Source: Paraburkholderia sp. (lineage in GTDB: Bacteria; Pseudomonadota; Gammaproteobacteria; Burkholderiales; Burkholderiaceae). From it: a stretch of 34,558 nucleotides of DNA. The notes under the pieces were generated by a model. That model had not been told where the DNA came from. It worked only from the letters and a program-made list of their open reading frames with translations, and did not search any database. Shown in pieces: positions 7,018 to 15,166 of this stretch. Numbering within the stretch: position 1 is the stretch's first letter; each line of letters begins with the position of its first letter. The translations under genes were made by a program, and so were the position numbers. The stretch lies in assembly GCF_026225065.1 (NCBI RefSeq), contig NZ_JAMFSB010000084.1, forward strand, positions 1-34,558, given 5' to 3'.

Positions 7018-7440
7018 CTAACCGCGCGACGCCAGATACGCGCTAGGCGTCGTGCCCACCGCACGCTTGAAATGCCGCCCAAAATGGCTCTGATCGAAAA
7101 AGCCCACCTCCGTCGCCACGATCGACGGCGGCAATCCCCCGCGCAACAGACGCTGCGCGTGCCGGATTCTGACCTGGCACACATAGCGATGCGGCGAGAT
7201 CCCCATCTCCGCGCGAAATAACGCGGCAAAGCGCGACACGCTCAACTCCGCCTTGGCGGCGAGTGTTGCGAGGGTTACGGGCTGCGAGAACGATGTTTCG
7301 ATGAACTCAATCGCCCGCTCTATAGACCGCGTCGCGCGACGCGGTTGTGCGAGCGTCGTAGCCAGATCAAGACGAAGCGACGCGGCCGGCGTCTTGTTAG
7401 CCGCATCGTCCGCAAACATGCCAGCGTGATCGGTCAGCAT
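7018..7440 (-). CDS. AraC/XylS-type DNA-binding protein, HTH domain only
   Basis: A 140-residue protein consisting almost only of the two-helix-turn-helix AraC domain (residues ~40-138): IERAIEFIETSFSQPVTLA, then AELSVSRFAALFRAEMGISPHRYV, then the second motif VGFFDQSHFGRHFKRAVGTTPSAYL. The usual ~150-residue ligand-binding N-terminal domain is absent; only ~38 unremarkable residues precede the DNA-binding part. It starts 11 bases after the stop of the flavoprotein gene, so it is the last gene of the catabolic operon. A small standalone regulator of this kind could control the operon directly, or respond through a separate protein. Confidence 0.85.
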   Translation of the reverse strand: MLTDHAGMFADDAANKTPAASLRLDLATTLAQPRRATRSIERAIEFIETSFSQPVTLATLAAKAELSVSRFAALFRAEMGISPHRYVCQVRIRHAQRLLRGGLPPSIVATEVGFFDQSHFGRHFKRAVGTTPSAYLASRG

Positions 7441-7451
7441 GATCTCGATTC

Positions 7452-8606
7452 CTATGCGGCCTGCTGTGCTTGCGTAGCCACGGAGGCAAAACGGCGAATA
7501 TCGAACGGTTCCAGCGGCGTGCTGGTCACGCCGGTGTCGATCAATTCGGCCATCGCGTCACCAACACCCGGTCCGAGCTGAAAACCATGTCCGCAAAAAC
7601 CGAAGGCGTAGTAGAGGCCATTGACATTGCCGCTCGCCCCCATGACCGGGCGGTCATCGGGCATATAGCCTTCAATACCGCTCCACACGCGGATGATATT
7701 GAGCTTCGCCAGCGCCGGCGCAAGGCGATGCATCTGGCGAAACTGCAGCATGGTGTTCTGCGGCAGCACATAAGCGCGCCGCACGTCGGGATAAGCCGGC
7801 CCACGCGCACAACCTCCAATCACGATGTTGCCGCGCTTAACCTGTCGGAAATACAGCACTTCCTCGATATTCGGCGACGACACGCCCACTACCGGGCGGA
7901 TTCCATACGTAGTCGGTTCGGTCACGGCCATTTGTGGGCCATGCACGGCGATCGGCACCGGCTCGCCGAACTGTTCGCTCAACAGACTGCCCCATGCCCC
8001 TGCAGTCACCAATAACACGGGCGCATGAAACGTGCGACCATCGGTACTGGTAGCACGAAATTCTGCGCCTTCCTTTTCGACGGTTACGATCTCAGTGTTC
8101 TCGATGATCTGCGCGCCCAGACGTGCAGCGGCACGGCCAAATGCCGGCGCCGCGAGTCGCGGATTCGCATGACCGTCTTTCTCCGAATACGACGCAGATA
8201 ACACTTCGGGGCCGAGGAACGGAAAGCGTGCCTTCATTTCAGCACCGCGAAAGAGGTCGAGCTTCAGACCATACTGGCTGGCCTCTTTGGCATAGATCTC
8301 GAACTGGTCGGCCTGTTCGTCACGATAGGCGATGCGAATGTGGCCCGACATCAGAAACTCCGCGTCGTGCTGGATCAGTTCCGGCAGCTTGCCCCATATC
8401 TCGCGCGCGCGATTCGCGAGCGGCAACTGCGGCAAGAAACGCCCCTGGCGCCGCACATTGCCGAAGTTGACACCGCTTGCCTGCTGTCCGACGAGACCAC
8501 GCTCGAGCAGAATCACCGAACGGCCACGCTGGCGCAGGAAAAATGCGGTGGCCGCGCCCATGAAGCCACCGCCGACAATGATCACATCTGCTTGCGAGCG
8601 ACTCAT
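7452..8606 (-). CDS. FAD-dependent amino-acid/opine oxidase, catalytic (HcnC/OoxB-like) subunit
   Basis: A 384-residue DAO-family flavoprotein. The FAD-binding Rossmann motif VIIVGGGFMGAATAFFL is at residues ~8-24, with ERGLVGQQASGVNFGNVR after it. The C-terminal IEGYMPDDRPVMG and GFCGHGFQLGPGVG segments complete the flavin site. Its ATG overlaps the stop of the preceding subunit by four bases (ATGA). The gene order, iron-sulfur subunit then pyridine-nucleotide-type flavoprotein then DAO subunit, is that of hcnABC and of the opine and D-hydroxyproline dehydrogenase complexes. In those enzymes this subunit oxidises the C-N bond of a glycine, opine or D-amino acid. The substrate here is unknown, and a role in cyanide formation is unlikely beside a dedicated importer. 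Confidence 0.85.
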   Translation of the reverse strand: MSRSQADVIIVGGGFMGAATAFFLRQRGRSVILLERGLVGQQASGVNFGNVRRQGRFLPQLPLANRAREIWGKLPELIQHDAEFLMSGHIRIAYRDEQADQFEIYAKEASQYGLKLDLFRGAEMKARFPFLGPEVLSASYSEKDGHANPRLAAPAFGRAAARLGAQIIENTEIVTVEKEGAEFRATSTDGRTFHAPVLLVTAGAWGSLLSEQFGEPVPIAVHGPQMAVTEPTTYGIRPVVGVSSPNIEEVLYFRQVKRGNIVIGGCARGPAYPDVRRAYVLPQNTMLQFRQMHRLAPALAKLNIIRVWSGIEGYMPDDRPVMGASGNVNGLYYAFGFCGHGFQLGPGVGDAMAELIDTGVTSTPLEPFDIRRFASVATQAQQAA

Positions 8607-9994
8607 TCGACCTCCTCAACGGTAGCGATCGAAAGCGGCTTGACGGGTGCTTGCCCGCGCAAGCGGCCGACCAGTTCGACCGGCACAGCGGCCGCATCCG
8701 CGATGATTTCCGCTGCTGCGTGGCCGCAATAGCGGCCCTGGCAGCGTCCCATGCCGACCCGGCTAAAGGCTTTAGCGCGATTCGCTTCGCAAGCGCCTTC
8801 TTCCCGAATCACGCGGCGTAGTTCGCCAACCGTGATGCCTTCGCAGCGGCACACCGCCGTATCGTCCGAGAGGCGCGCGGCTTGCGCAGCGGGCCACGGG
8901 AACGCTTCTACGAGGCCTTGACGGAAACGATCCATCTTCTGTTGCTGGCGTTTCAGTTCGTCCAACGTAGCGGCTTCGATATCGTGGCCGAGGTCCTGCA
9001 ATGCCGCATAGGCGGCAAGACGACCCGCCAGTTCCGCACCGTCTGCACCGAGCACACGCACGCCGTCACCTGCGAGATATACGCCCGCTTCCGAACTGCG
9101 GCCCAGTTCGTCGATCTGCGGCAACCACTGGCGCGATCTCTCGTCGAAGCGGAACACGCAGCGCGCGAGATCCGCGAGTTGCGTTTCAGGACGCAGGTGA
9201 TAGCCGAGCGCCACCGCATCGCAGGCGATCTGCTGTACCCGTCCTTTTGCGGTCCGATAGCTCACGCCTTGCACGCCGGCGGCGTCCGAGCCCACGATTT
9301 CCAACGGCTCGATGCCGTTTTCTACAACAACGCCCGCCCGCTTTAGTGACGAAACGAGCGCAGCGCCCTTCTTCAGCACATCGGGACGGGCCAACAATTT
9401 TGGAAGTGCACGCAGACGTTGCCCGAGCTTCGACGTATCCAGCACCGCCGCCACTTGCGCGCCGGCTTGCACGTACTGACTCGCGACCAGATACAGCAGC
9501 GGTCCCGAACCCATGAAAACCACCTTGCGGCCAATCGAAACCGCTTGCGACTTCAACGCAATCTGCGACGCACCGAGGCTATAAGTGCCCGCGAATTGCC
9601 AGCCTTTTACCGGCATCAGACGATCGGTAGCGCCGGGGCACAGGATCAACGCGTCATACGGCAATGCGCTTGCATGCCCATCGCGCACGACATGCAGCTT
9701 GCGTTCCGCAACATTCCACGCAAGCGTTTCCGGCCGGTAATCGATCTGCGGCTGCAAACGTTGGAACGTACCGTGCAGATCCTCAGCACGGGCCGCTTCG
9801 GTCCCATACAGCTTCGCGTAGGGGCGAGAAAAATTCTCCGGTTGCCGGCGATAAATCTGCCCGCCATCGCGGCGTCCTTCATCAACCACGATCGGGCGGA
9901 TGCCTGCGGCCAGCAGCGTCTGCGCACAGCGCACGCCGGCTGGCCCGGCACCGACGATGATCACGCGAGGTTGGCCCATCACAGGTTCGCCCAT
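8603..9994 (-). CDS. HcnB/OoxA-like FAD/NAD(P) oxidoreductase subunit with C-terminal [2Fe-2S] domain
   Basis: A 463-residue protein. I chose ATG 9994 because a strong GGAGG lies just upstream, although an ATG at 9979 overlaps the previous stop. It contains an FAD-binding GAGPAGVRCAQ motif near the N-terminus, a second dinucleotide motif FMGSGPLLYLVASQ in the middle, and VYLAGDGVRVLGADG near the end of the flavoprotein part. The last ~90 residues form a BFD-like iron-sulfur domain with cysteines in AVCRCEG and GMGRCQGRYCG. In the related heterotrimers this subunit relays electrons from the DAO subunit to an acceptor. It is the centre of a three-gene set with 4- to 16-base overlaps. Confidence 0.88.
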   Translation of the reverse strand: MGEPVMGQPRVIIVGAGPAGVRCAQTLLAAGIRPIVVDEGRRDGGQIYRRQPENFSRPYAKLYGTEAARAEDLHGTFQRLQPQIDYRPETLAWNVAERKLHVVRDGHASALPYDALILCPGATDRLMPVKGWQFAGTYSLGASQIALKSQAVSIGRKVVFMGSGPLLYLVASQYVQAGAQVAAVLDTSKLGQRLRALPKLLARPDVLKKGAALVSSLKRAGVVVENGIEPLEIVGSDAAGVQGVSYRTAKGRVQQIACDAVALGYHLRPETQLADLARCVFRFDERSRQWLPQIDELGRSSEAGVYLAGDGVRVLGADGAELAGRLAAYAALQDLGHDIEAATLDELKRQQQKMDRFRQGLVEAFPWPAAQAARLSDDTAVCRCEGITVGELRRVIREEGACEANRAKAFSRVGMGRCQGRYCGHAAAEIIADAAAVPVELVGRLRGQAPVKPLSIATVEEVE

Positions 9995-10284
9995 TGCTCC
10001 TCCGCTTGAGTCGTCAGGATCTGCAGCCCTTCGCTGACGACGGTCGTGCAGGCACGCAGCCGCTCACCATCCGCGGTCCAGACCCAGCAGTCCTGGCAGG
10101 CGCCCATCAGGCAGAAGCCCGCGCGCACCTCATTGCCGAATTCCGACTGACGCACATGATCCACAGAGCAGAGCATCGCTACTAGCAGCGTATCGCCTGC
10201 TAGCGCCTCCACCTCGTTGCCGTCCACGCGAATCTTCACGCCCTTGCGTCCGGTCTCACCGAGCCGGATGAATCGTCCGTTCAT
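9979..10284 (-). CDS. HcnA-like [2Fe-2S] ferredoxin-fold subunit
   Basis: A 101-residue protein matching the small subunit of HcnABC/opine-oxidase complexes. Four cysteines fit the plant-type [2Fe-2S] pattern: C58, C63 and C66 in [14 protein letters not shown], and C79 in LRACTTVV. Residues ~16-36 form the ubiquitin-like strand pair ([19 protein letters not shown]). Its ATG overlaps the stop of the ABC ATPase by four bases, and its 3' end overlaps the next subunit gene, so transport and oxidation genes are translationally coupled. Confidence 0.88.
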   Translation of the reverse strand: MNGRFIRLGETGRKGVKIRVDGNEVEALAGDTLLVAMLCSVDHVRQSEFGNEVRAGFCLMGACQDCWVWTADGERLRACTTVVSEGLQILTTQAEEQWANL

Positions 10285-11075
10285 GCTGTTGCTCCATGCG
10301 CGCGGCCATCGTTATTGGCGGCCGCGCTATCGTCCGTCGGCTCCATCCGGTTCGTGAGCACGTGGCGCAGGAATTCGCGCGTGCGCGCCTCGCGTGGCGA
10401 GCACAACACCTGCTGCGCGCTGCCTTCTTCGATGATCAGACCGCCGTGCAGGAAGCAAACGCGGTCGGCCACTTCACGGGCAAAGCCCATTTCATGCGTG
10501 ACCACCAGCATCGTCATGCCCTCGCGCGCCAACGTGCGCATCACTGCGAGTACTTCGCCGACCAGTTCCGGGTCGAGCGCGGAGGTCGGTTCGTCGAACA
10601 GAATTGCTTTTGGCTTCATGGCCAGAGAGCGCGCAATCGCCACGCGTTGCTGCTGTCCGCCCGAGAGTTGATGCGGATAAGCATGCAGCTTTTCGCCGAG
10701 CCCCACTTTGGCGAGCAATTCGATCGCCTCGCGATGCGCCTGCTGCTTCGGCTCGCCCTTCACATGCACGGGGCCTTCCATCACGTTTTCGAGCGCCGTG
10801 CGATGCGGAAACAGATTGAAGCGCTGAAACACCATGCCCACCTGTGTGCGCAGGCGGTTGATATGGCGCGAGCGTTGCTCGACGCGCTGATCCATCAGCT
10901 TGATGTCGCCGGTATCGTAGGATTCGAGCGCGTTGATACAGCGCAGCAGGGTCGATTTTCCAGAGCCCGATGCGCCAATCAGGCACACTACTTCGCCCTG
11001 CTTGATATTCAACGAAATGCCCTTCAGCACCGGAACGGCGCCAAAGCTCTTGTGCACATCAACGATCTCGATCAT
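10281..11075 (-). CDS. Polar amino-acid ABC importer, ATPase subunit (GlnQ/HisP type)
   Basis: A 264-residue ATPase counted from ATG 11075 ([12 protein letters not shown]). An in-frame ATG at 11144 would add 23 residues, but that stretch has unusual codons and does not match family starts, while GAGG lies 5 bases before 11075. The longer start has AAGG upstream and a tighter gap, so it is not excluded. Motifs in order: Walker A GASGSGKS (~34-41), Q-loop [10 protein letters not shown], signature LSGGQQQR, Walker [12 protein letters not shown], and the switch histidine in VVTHEMGFA. It energises uptake with the permease and binding protein encoded just upstream. Confidence 0.9.
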   Translation of the reverse strand: MIEIVDVHKSFGAVPVLKGISLNIKQGEVVCLIGASGSGKSTLLRCINALESYDTGDIKLMDQRVEQRSRHINRLRTQVGMVFQRFNLFPHRTALENVMEGPVHVKGEPKQQAHREAIELLAKVGLGEKLHAYPHQLSGGQQQRVAIARSLAMKPKAILFDEPTSALDPELVGEVLAVMRTLAREGMTMLVVTHEMGFAREVADRVCFLHGGLIIEEGSAQQVLCSPREARTREFLRHVLTNRMEPTDDSAAANNDGRAHGATA

Positions 11076-11162
11076 GGCATCCTCGCTTGAGGCCCGGCTT
11101 GCGACCTCGCGAGAGGCCTCGTTTAGCGTTCGTACAGCCTTCATGTCGCCTTCGTGTAGCGG

Positions 11163-11819
11163 TTATTTCGCCTTGTGCTTGCCGAACCGCTTTTCCAGAT
11201 GACGCGTCAGGCTCATCAGCGGCAGACTCATCGCCAGGTAACCGAGCGCCACCAGCGTATAAACCGTCACGTTCTGGAACGTCGACGCCGCGATCAACTG
11301 GCCTTCACGCGTCATCTCGGCAACGGTAATCGTCGAAGCAAGCGACGAGTCCTTCAACATCATGACCAGCGTATTCGCATACGGCGGCAGCGCGACGCGC
11401 ACGGCCTGCGGCAAGATAACGCGATACATCGTCTTCACGCGGCCCATGCCAATCGACTGGGCCGCTTCGAACTGGCCAGGGTCGACGGCTTCGATGCCCG
11501 AGCGGATGATTTCCGCGACATAGGTCGAATATCCGAAGCCAAGACCGATGATGCTCGCTTCGAGCGCCGTCATCTGAATGCCAACGTCGGGCAGCACGAA
11601 GTAGATGTAAAACAGCAGCACGATCATCGGCAAACCGCGCACCACGTTGATCATCGCGCTGACCACCGTGACGACGCCACGATGGCGCGACATTTTCAAC
11701 AACGCCCAGACGAGTCCGAGCACGGTGCTCAATACCAGGCAGCCCAGCGTGATGAGGATGCTCATCAGGGCGCCCGTGAACAGAATCGGGACAAAATCGG
11801 TTATATCGCGCCAATGCAT
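11163..11819 (-). CDS. Polar amino-acid ABC importer, permease (HisM/GlnP type)
   Basis: A 218-residue inner-membrane protein with about five hydrophobic helices. The ATPase-docking EAA loop is visible as FEAAQSIGMGRVKTMYRVILPQAVR, and RGLPMIVLLFYIYFVLP is the conserved first-loop pattern of the HisM family. A single permease gene implies a homodimer. It lies 35 bases downstream of the binding-protein gene and is followed by the ATPase gene. Substrate class (polar amino acid, opine or related) is by family only. Confidence 0.9.
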   Translation of the reverse strand: MHWRDITDFVPILFTGALMSILITLGCLVLSTVLGLVWALLKMSRHRGVVTVVSAMINVVRGLPMIVLLFYIYFVLPDVGIQMTALEASIIGLGFGYSTYVAEIIRSGIEAVDPGQFEAAQSIGMGRVKTMYRVILPQAVRVALPPYANTLVMMLKDSSLASTITVAEMTREGQLIAASTFQNVTVYTLVALGYLAMSLPLMSLTRHLEKRFGKHKAK

Positions 11820-11854
11820 ACGGTGTGCTCTTCAGAATCGGGGTGGGTTCGCGT

Positions 11855-12667
11855 TCAGCTCGCGAGATTCCACTTCTTCAGGATCGCGTTGAGCGAGCCA
11901 TCGGCCTTCATCTTGGTCAGCGCATCGTTGATCTTGGCAAGCAGTGCACCATTGCCCTTCTTCACGGCGATGGCGATGTCGAATTTCTCCATCGGCACGT
12001 AGTCGTTCACCACGCGGGCGCCACGCAGGCCACCCGACGCTTCCTGCGCCTTGAGAATCGGATAGTCGCTAAAGCCGGCGGTAATGCGGCCCAACACCAC
12101 GTCGCGCGTCATGTCGGCGGGGCTGTCGTACATCTTCACTTCCTTGAAGATGCCGAGCTTAACCAGTTGATCGCCGTAATCGGTGCCAGTGGGCGCGCCC
12201 ACCACGGTGCCCTTCAGATCCTGGACCGACTTGTAATCCGTCTTGTTTGAATCCTTGACGATGATGCCTTCGCCGAATGCCGTAACCGGCTGCGAGAAGT
12301 CAACCACTTCAGCGCGCTTCGGCGTCGGCGTCATGCCTGCCACGATGATGTCGATCTTGCCCGACACGGCCGACTGGATCAGCGCCGAGAACGGCACCGC
12401 ATCGAACGAGACGTTGAAGCCTTCGCGCTTGCCGATTGCATCCACCACATCGGGCATCAGGCCTTCGATCTTCTGCGTCTTCACATCCATGAAGGTGGTC
12501 GGTGCGCTCGACGGCGGCGAACCCGCGGTCAGCGTCGGCGTATCGGCATGGCTCAGGGTTGCGCCGAGCATCATGGAAAGGGCTACGCCAGCCTGCAGAG
12601 CGAAGCGTTGAACGGCTTGCAGGCGTGCTGCGGGGCGAAGCTCACGGGTGAAACGCAACATGGTCAT
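11855..12667 (-). CDS. Periplasmic amino-acid-binding protein of ABC importer
   Basis: A 270-residue family-3 solute-binding protein. A long N-terminal segment ends in a Sec signal peptide (LQAGVALSMMLGATLSHA, cleavage expected before DTP). The mature domain has IEGLMPDVVDAIGKREGF, VSGKIDIIVAGMTPTPKRAEVVDFS and the closing lobe KVDGSLN-like segment KADGSLNAILKKW. Family members bind basic or polar amino acids and opines. The start could also be the ATG two codons later. It is the first gene of the importer set, 75 bases after the amine oxidase gene. Confidence 0.9.
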   Translation of the reverse strand: MTMLRFTRELRPAARLQAVQRFALQAGVALSMMLGATLSHADTPTLTAGSPPSSAPTTFMDVKTQKIEGLMPDVVDAIGKREGFNVSFDAVPFSALIQSAVSGKIDIIVAGMTPTPKRAEVVDFSQPVTAFGEGIIVKDSNKTDYKSVQDLKGTVVGAPTGTDYGDQLVKLGIFKEVKMYDSPADMTRDVVLGRITAGFSDYPILKAQEASGGLRGARVVNDYVPMEKFDIAIAVKKGNGALLAKINDALTKMKADGSLNAILKKWNLAS

Positions 12668-12742
12668 CCTCGGAATGGTTGGTGAAAACCGCAGCGGCGC
12701 GAGGCACTGCTACGGCAAACAACGGTACTGCCCTGCATCGGT

Positions 12743-14020
12743 TCAATGCAGAATGTCCTGCAAACGGTAATACGCGCCCACCAGCGGCAGGAACCATGCA
12801 TGGCCAAAGTGGCCGGGAATGGCGGGCCATTCGAGCGTGCGCCACGGGTTGCTCGCGGCGGCGCCGAACATCACGTCGGCCATTAAACGCCCCATGTGCA
12901 CCGACATCTGCACACCATGGCCGCTATAGCCCATTGAATAAAACAGTCCCTCATGCTGGCCTGCACGCGGTAGCCGGTCCGCCGTCATGTCGACGAGACC
13001 GCCCCAGCAATAATCGAGGCCCACGTCGGCCAGTTTCGGAAAGTAGTTGGCGAGACCTGCACGCAGGATCTGGCCACTCTTTTCGTCGGAACGCGGATTC
13101 GACATGGCAAAGCGGGCGCGGCCGCCGAACAGCAAGCGGTTGTCCGCCGTCGCCCGAAAGTAGTTGCCAATGTTGCGCGTGGTCACATAAGCACGCCGCT
13201 TCGGCACGATCTCGTCGAGTTGCGCGGTCGTCAACGGCTCGGTGACGACGATAAAGCTACCCACCGGCGCAATGCGGCGCCGGAACCACTGCAACGGGCC
13301 GATCTGCGAAGCGCCTGTAGCAACCAGTACGCGCCCGGCGCGGATCTTGCCAAATTCGGTGACCACTTCGTAACGCTCGCCTTCAAGGCGCTTGAGGCCC
13401 GTCACCGGTGTGTGCTCAAAAATGCGCGCGCCGTGTTTGACAGCGGCATTCGCAAGGCCGACACCAAACTTCCCCATATGCATCTGCGCACCGTTGCGCT
13501 GCACGAGGCCACCGTAAAAGCCGTCGGAGCCGACTTCCTCGCGAATCCGTTCCGGCGGAATCAATTCGACGTCCGAATCGACATTGCGCAACAGCGATTC
13601 GTAGCTTTTAGCAAGCTTGTCGAAGTGTTGGGGTTTGGCCGCGAGCTTGATCTTGCCGCCGCGGAAAAAATCGCAATCGATCTTCTCTTCGCTGACGACC
13701 GACGCCACCGTCGCAACCGCACTCTCATACGCACGATAGAAATCGCGCGCATTGTTCGCACCGATACGCTCGGCCAGCGCCGCATAATCGTGCGCAAGAC
13801 CCGTGTTGCACTGGCCGCCGTTGCGGCCCGACGCTTCACCGGCTATGCGCCCGGCTTCCAGCACCGTCACCGGAATGCCGCGCTTCGCCAACTCGAGTGC
13901 CGCAGACAGGCCAGTGAAGCCGCCGCCGATCACCACCACATCGGAGCCGCCTTCGAGCGGGCCTTGCTGCCCGTGGAGAAACGGCGGAGCAGTGTCGAGC
14001 CAGTACGAATCAAGCTTCAT
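12743..14020 (-). CDS. FAD-dependent amine oxidase, PuuB-like DAO family
   Basis: A 425-residue flavoprotein resembling gamma-glutamylputrescine oxidase. The FAD motif VVVIGGGFTGLSAALELAKRG lies at residues ~28-48, preceded by a ~27-residue tail with YWLDTAPPF as in PuuB relatives. The hallmark EASGRNGGQCNTG follows. The C-terminal end has LFYSMGYSGHGVQMSVHMGR. The family oxidises amines to aldehydes or imino acids with H2O2 release. No PuuA-type glutamylation gene is present, so the substrate may instead be a product made or imported by the neighbouring genes. It shares the operon with a second, HcnC-type DAO protein, which suggests two successive C-N oxidations or two related substrates. 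Confidence 0.85.
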   Translation of the reverse strand: MKLDSYWLDTAPPFLHGQQGPLEGGSDVVVIGGGFTGLSAALELAKRGIPVTVLEAGRIAGEASGRNGGQCNTGLAHDYAALAERIGANNARDFYRAYESAVATVASVVSEEKIDCDFFRGGKIKLAAKPQHFDKLAKSYESLLRNVDSDVELIPPERIREEVGSDGFYGGLVQRNGAQMHMGKFGVGLANAAVKHGARIFEHTPVTGLKRLEGERYEVVTEFGKIRAGRVLVATGASQIGPLQWFRRRIAPVGSFIVVTEPLTTAQLDEIVPKRRAYVTTRNIGNYFRATADNRLLFGGRARFAMSNPRSDEKSGQILRAGLANYFPKLADVGLDYCWGGLVDMTADRLPRAGQHEGLFYSMGYSGHGVQMSVHMGRLMADVMFGAAASNPWRTLEWPAIPGHFGHAWFLPLVGAYYRLQDILH

Positions 14021-14063
14021 CGGGTTCCTTCGCGCTTGAGCGCGTCAGTACGTCAAACAAGGC

Positions 14064-14732
14064 TTAAAGACCGACGACGCCGGCCAGACCGCCGATGTCC
14101 TTGATCTCGGTGTAGTTGTAAAACGGCGTCGACGGTTCATGACCGCGCGCGACGTACACCTTGTTCTTGATGCCGAGGTCGTTAGCCGACATCAGGTCGT
14201 AGCGCAGGCTCGACGACACATGCAGGATGTCTTCCGGACCGCAGCCGAGGTTGTCCAGCATATATTCGAACGCTTGCAGACGCGGCTTGTAGGCCTGCGC
14301 CATTTGCGCCGTGTACACCGCATGGAACGGTGCACCGAGCTTGTCGACATTGCTCTGGATCTGGTCGTTCGATGCGTTCGACAGAATCACCAGCGGGATT
14401 TCCTTCGCGACCTTGGCGAGACCTTCCGGCACGTCCGGATGCGGACCCCAGGTGGGCACGGCGTCGTAGAAGCGCTGAGCTTCAGCGTCGTCATAGGCGA
14501 GGTTCCAGCGCTTGAGCGTGCGGCGCACGGCGTTCTTCACGACTTCCTGATACGGCTTCCAGGCACCGAGCACTTCATCAAGGCGAAAGGCCGAGAAATC
14601 CCGTACGAACTGATCCATATGGTCGGCGCTGACACGGTCGGCAAAGATTTCGCGAGCCATGTCGCCCATGCGGAAACGGGTCAGCGTGCCGTAGCAGTCG
14701 AAGGTGATGTATTTGGGCCTGAAGCGGGTCAT
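14064..14732 (-). CDS. HAD-superfamily hydrolase, type II haloacid-dehalogenase-like
   Basis: A 222-residue hydrolase. The nucleophile is D12 in FDCYGTL with T16. S118-N119 (LSNASN), K149 (AYKPRLQAF) and an acidic loop ending at D179 (SSSLRYD) complete the HAD site. The layout is that of L-2-haloacid dehalogenases, but the SSNAWD loop that holds their key asparagine reads SSSLRYD here, so dehalogenase activity is doubtful. A phosphatase or other C-X hydrolase is possible. It is the first gene of the minus-strand operon and lies 43 bases before the amine oxidase gene. Confidence 0.8.
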   Translation of the reverse strand: MTRFRPKYITFDCYGTLTRFRMGDMAREIFADRVSADHMDQFVRDFSAFRLDEVLGAWKPYQEVVKNAVRRTLKRWNLAYDDAEAQRFYDAVPTWGPHPDVPEGLAKVAKEIPLVILSNASNDQIQSNVDKLGAPFHAVYTAQMAQAYKPRLQAFEYMLDNLGCGPEDILHVSSSLRYDLMSANDLGIKNKVYVARGHEPSTPFYNYTEIKDIGGLAGVVGL

Positions 14733-15166
14733 GTCTATGTCCTGTGGTGGGCAATAGTCAGCGGTAAAGCAGTCACTGCATGCGCGGCGACGGCTGCTTG
14801 AAGAGAATTACACCACCCCAAAAAATACGGGTTGTCGTGTTATGGACGGCGCTGAACACACAATCCGCCGTTTTTCGCTGTGCTCGCAGCACAGTATGCG
14901 GCATCCACTGAAGGGGGTCGGGCGATGCGTTTCGTCGACCCGGGTATGCCCTTACGCGAGCGCTCTCAACAAGGCTAATCAAGGCTTGACGGGGTCCGCG
15001 ACTGAGATCGTCAAGCGACGACAGAAACGACAACAGCCGCATCGGGGACCGACGCGGCCGTATTGGAAGTTACGGGTGCCGCTTTTAGCAGCAGATCGTG
15101 CTACGCGGAGCGGGGCTTATGTATGAACTGCAATCGACGCGCGGCGAGCCAGCCCCGCACCTCGAT
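14733..15166. promoter_or_regulatory. Gene-free region upstream of HAD/amine-oxidase operon
   Basis: About 430 bases between the aldehyde dehydrogenase stop and the first gene of the nine-gene operon, so it should carry the operon's promoter. A minus-strand open frame (14773-15042) has no recognisable features. The region holds a perfect 17-bp palindrome (14878-14894) and, at 14832-14863, a looser TTGT/GTGTT...AACAC/ACAA inverted repeat. Confidence 0.5.
14878..14894. promoter_or_regulatory. 17-bp palindrome CTGTGCT-CGC-AGCACAG, operator candidate
   Basis: Exact 7-bp arms around CGC, about 150 bases upstream of the HAD gene start. Its size and 7-3-7 layout equal those of the palindrome before the lrp gene at 20391-20407, although the arms differ in sequence. 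It may be bound by a regulator of the catabolic operon. Confidence 0.35.

Noticed and set aside
7452..10284. True hydrogen cyanide synthase hcnABC
   Set aside because: The subunit order fits, but the genes are coupled to an amino-acid importer and amine-catabolic genes, which suits opine or D-amino-acid oxidation better.
12743..14020. Complete Puu putrescine pathway
   Set aside because: No PuuA glutamate-putrescine ligase, PuuD hydrolase or PuuP importer is in the window; only a PuuB-like oxidase is seen.
14773..15042. 89-residue minus-strand frame upstream of the HAD gene
   Set aside because: No recognisable domain, no good ribosome site, and it fills a region expected to be a promoter.
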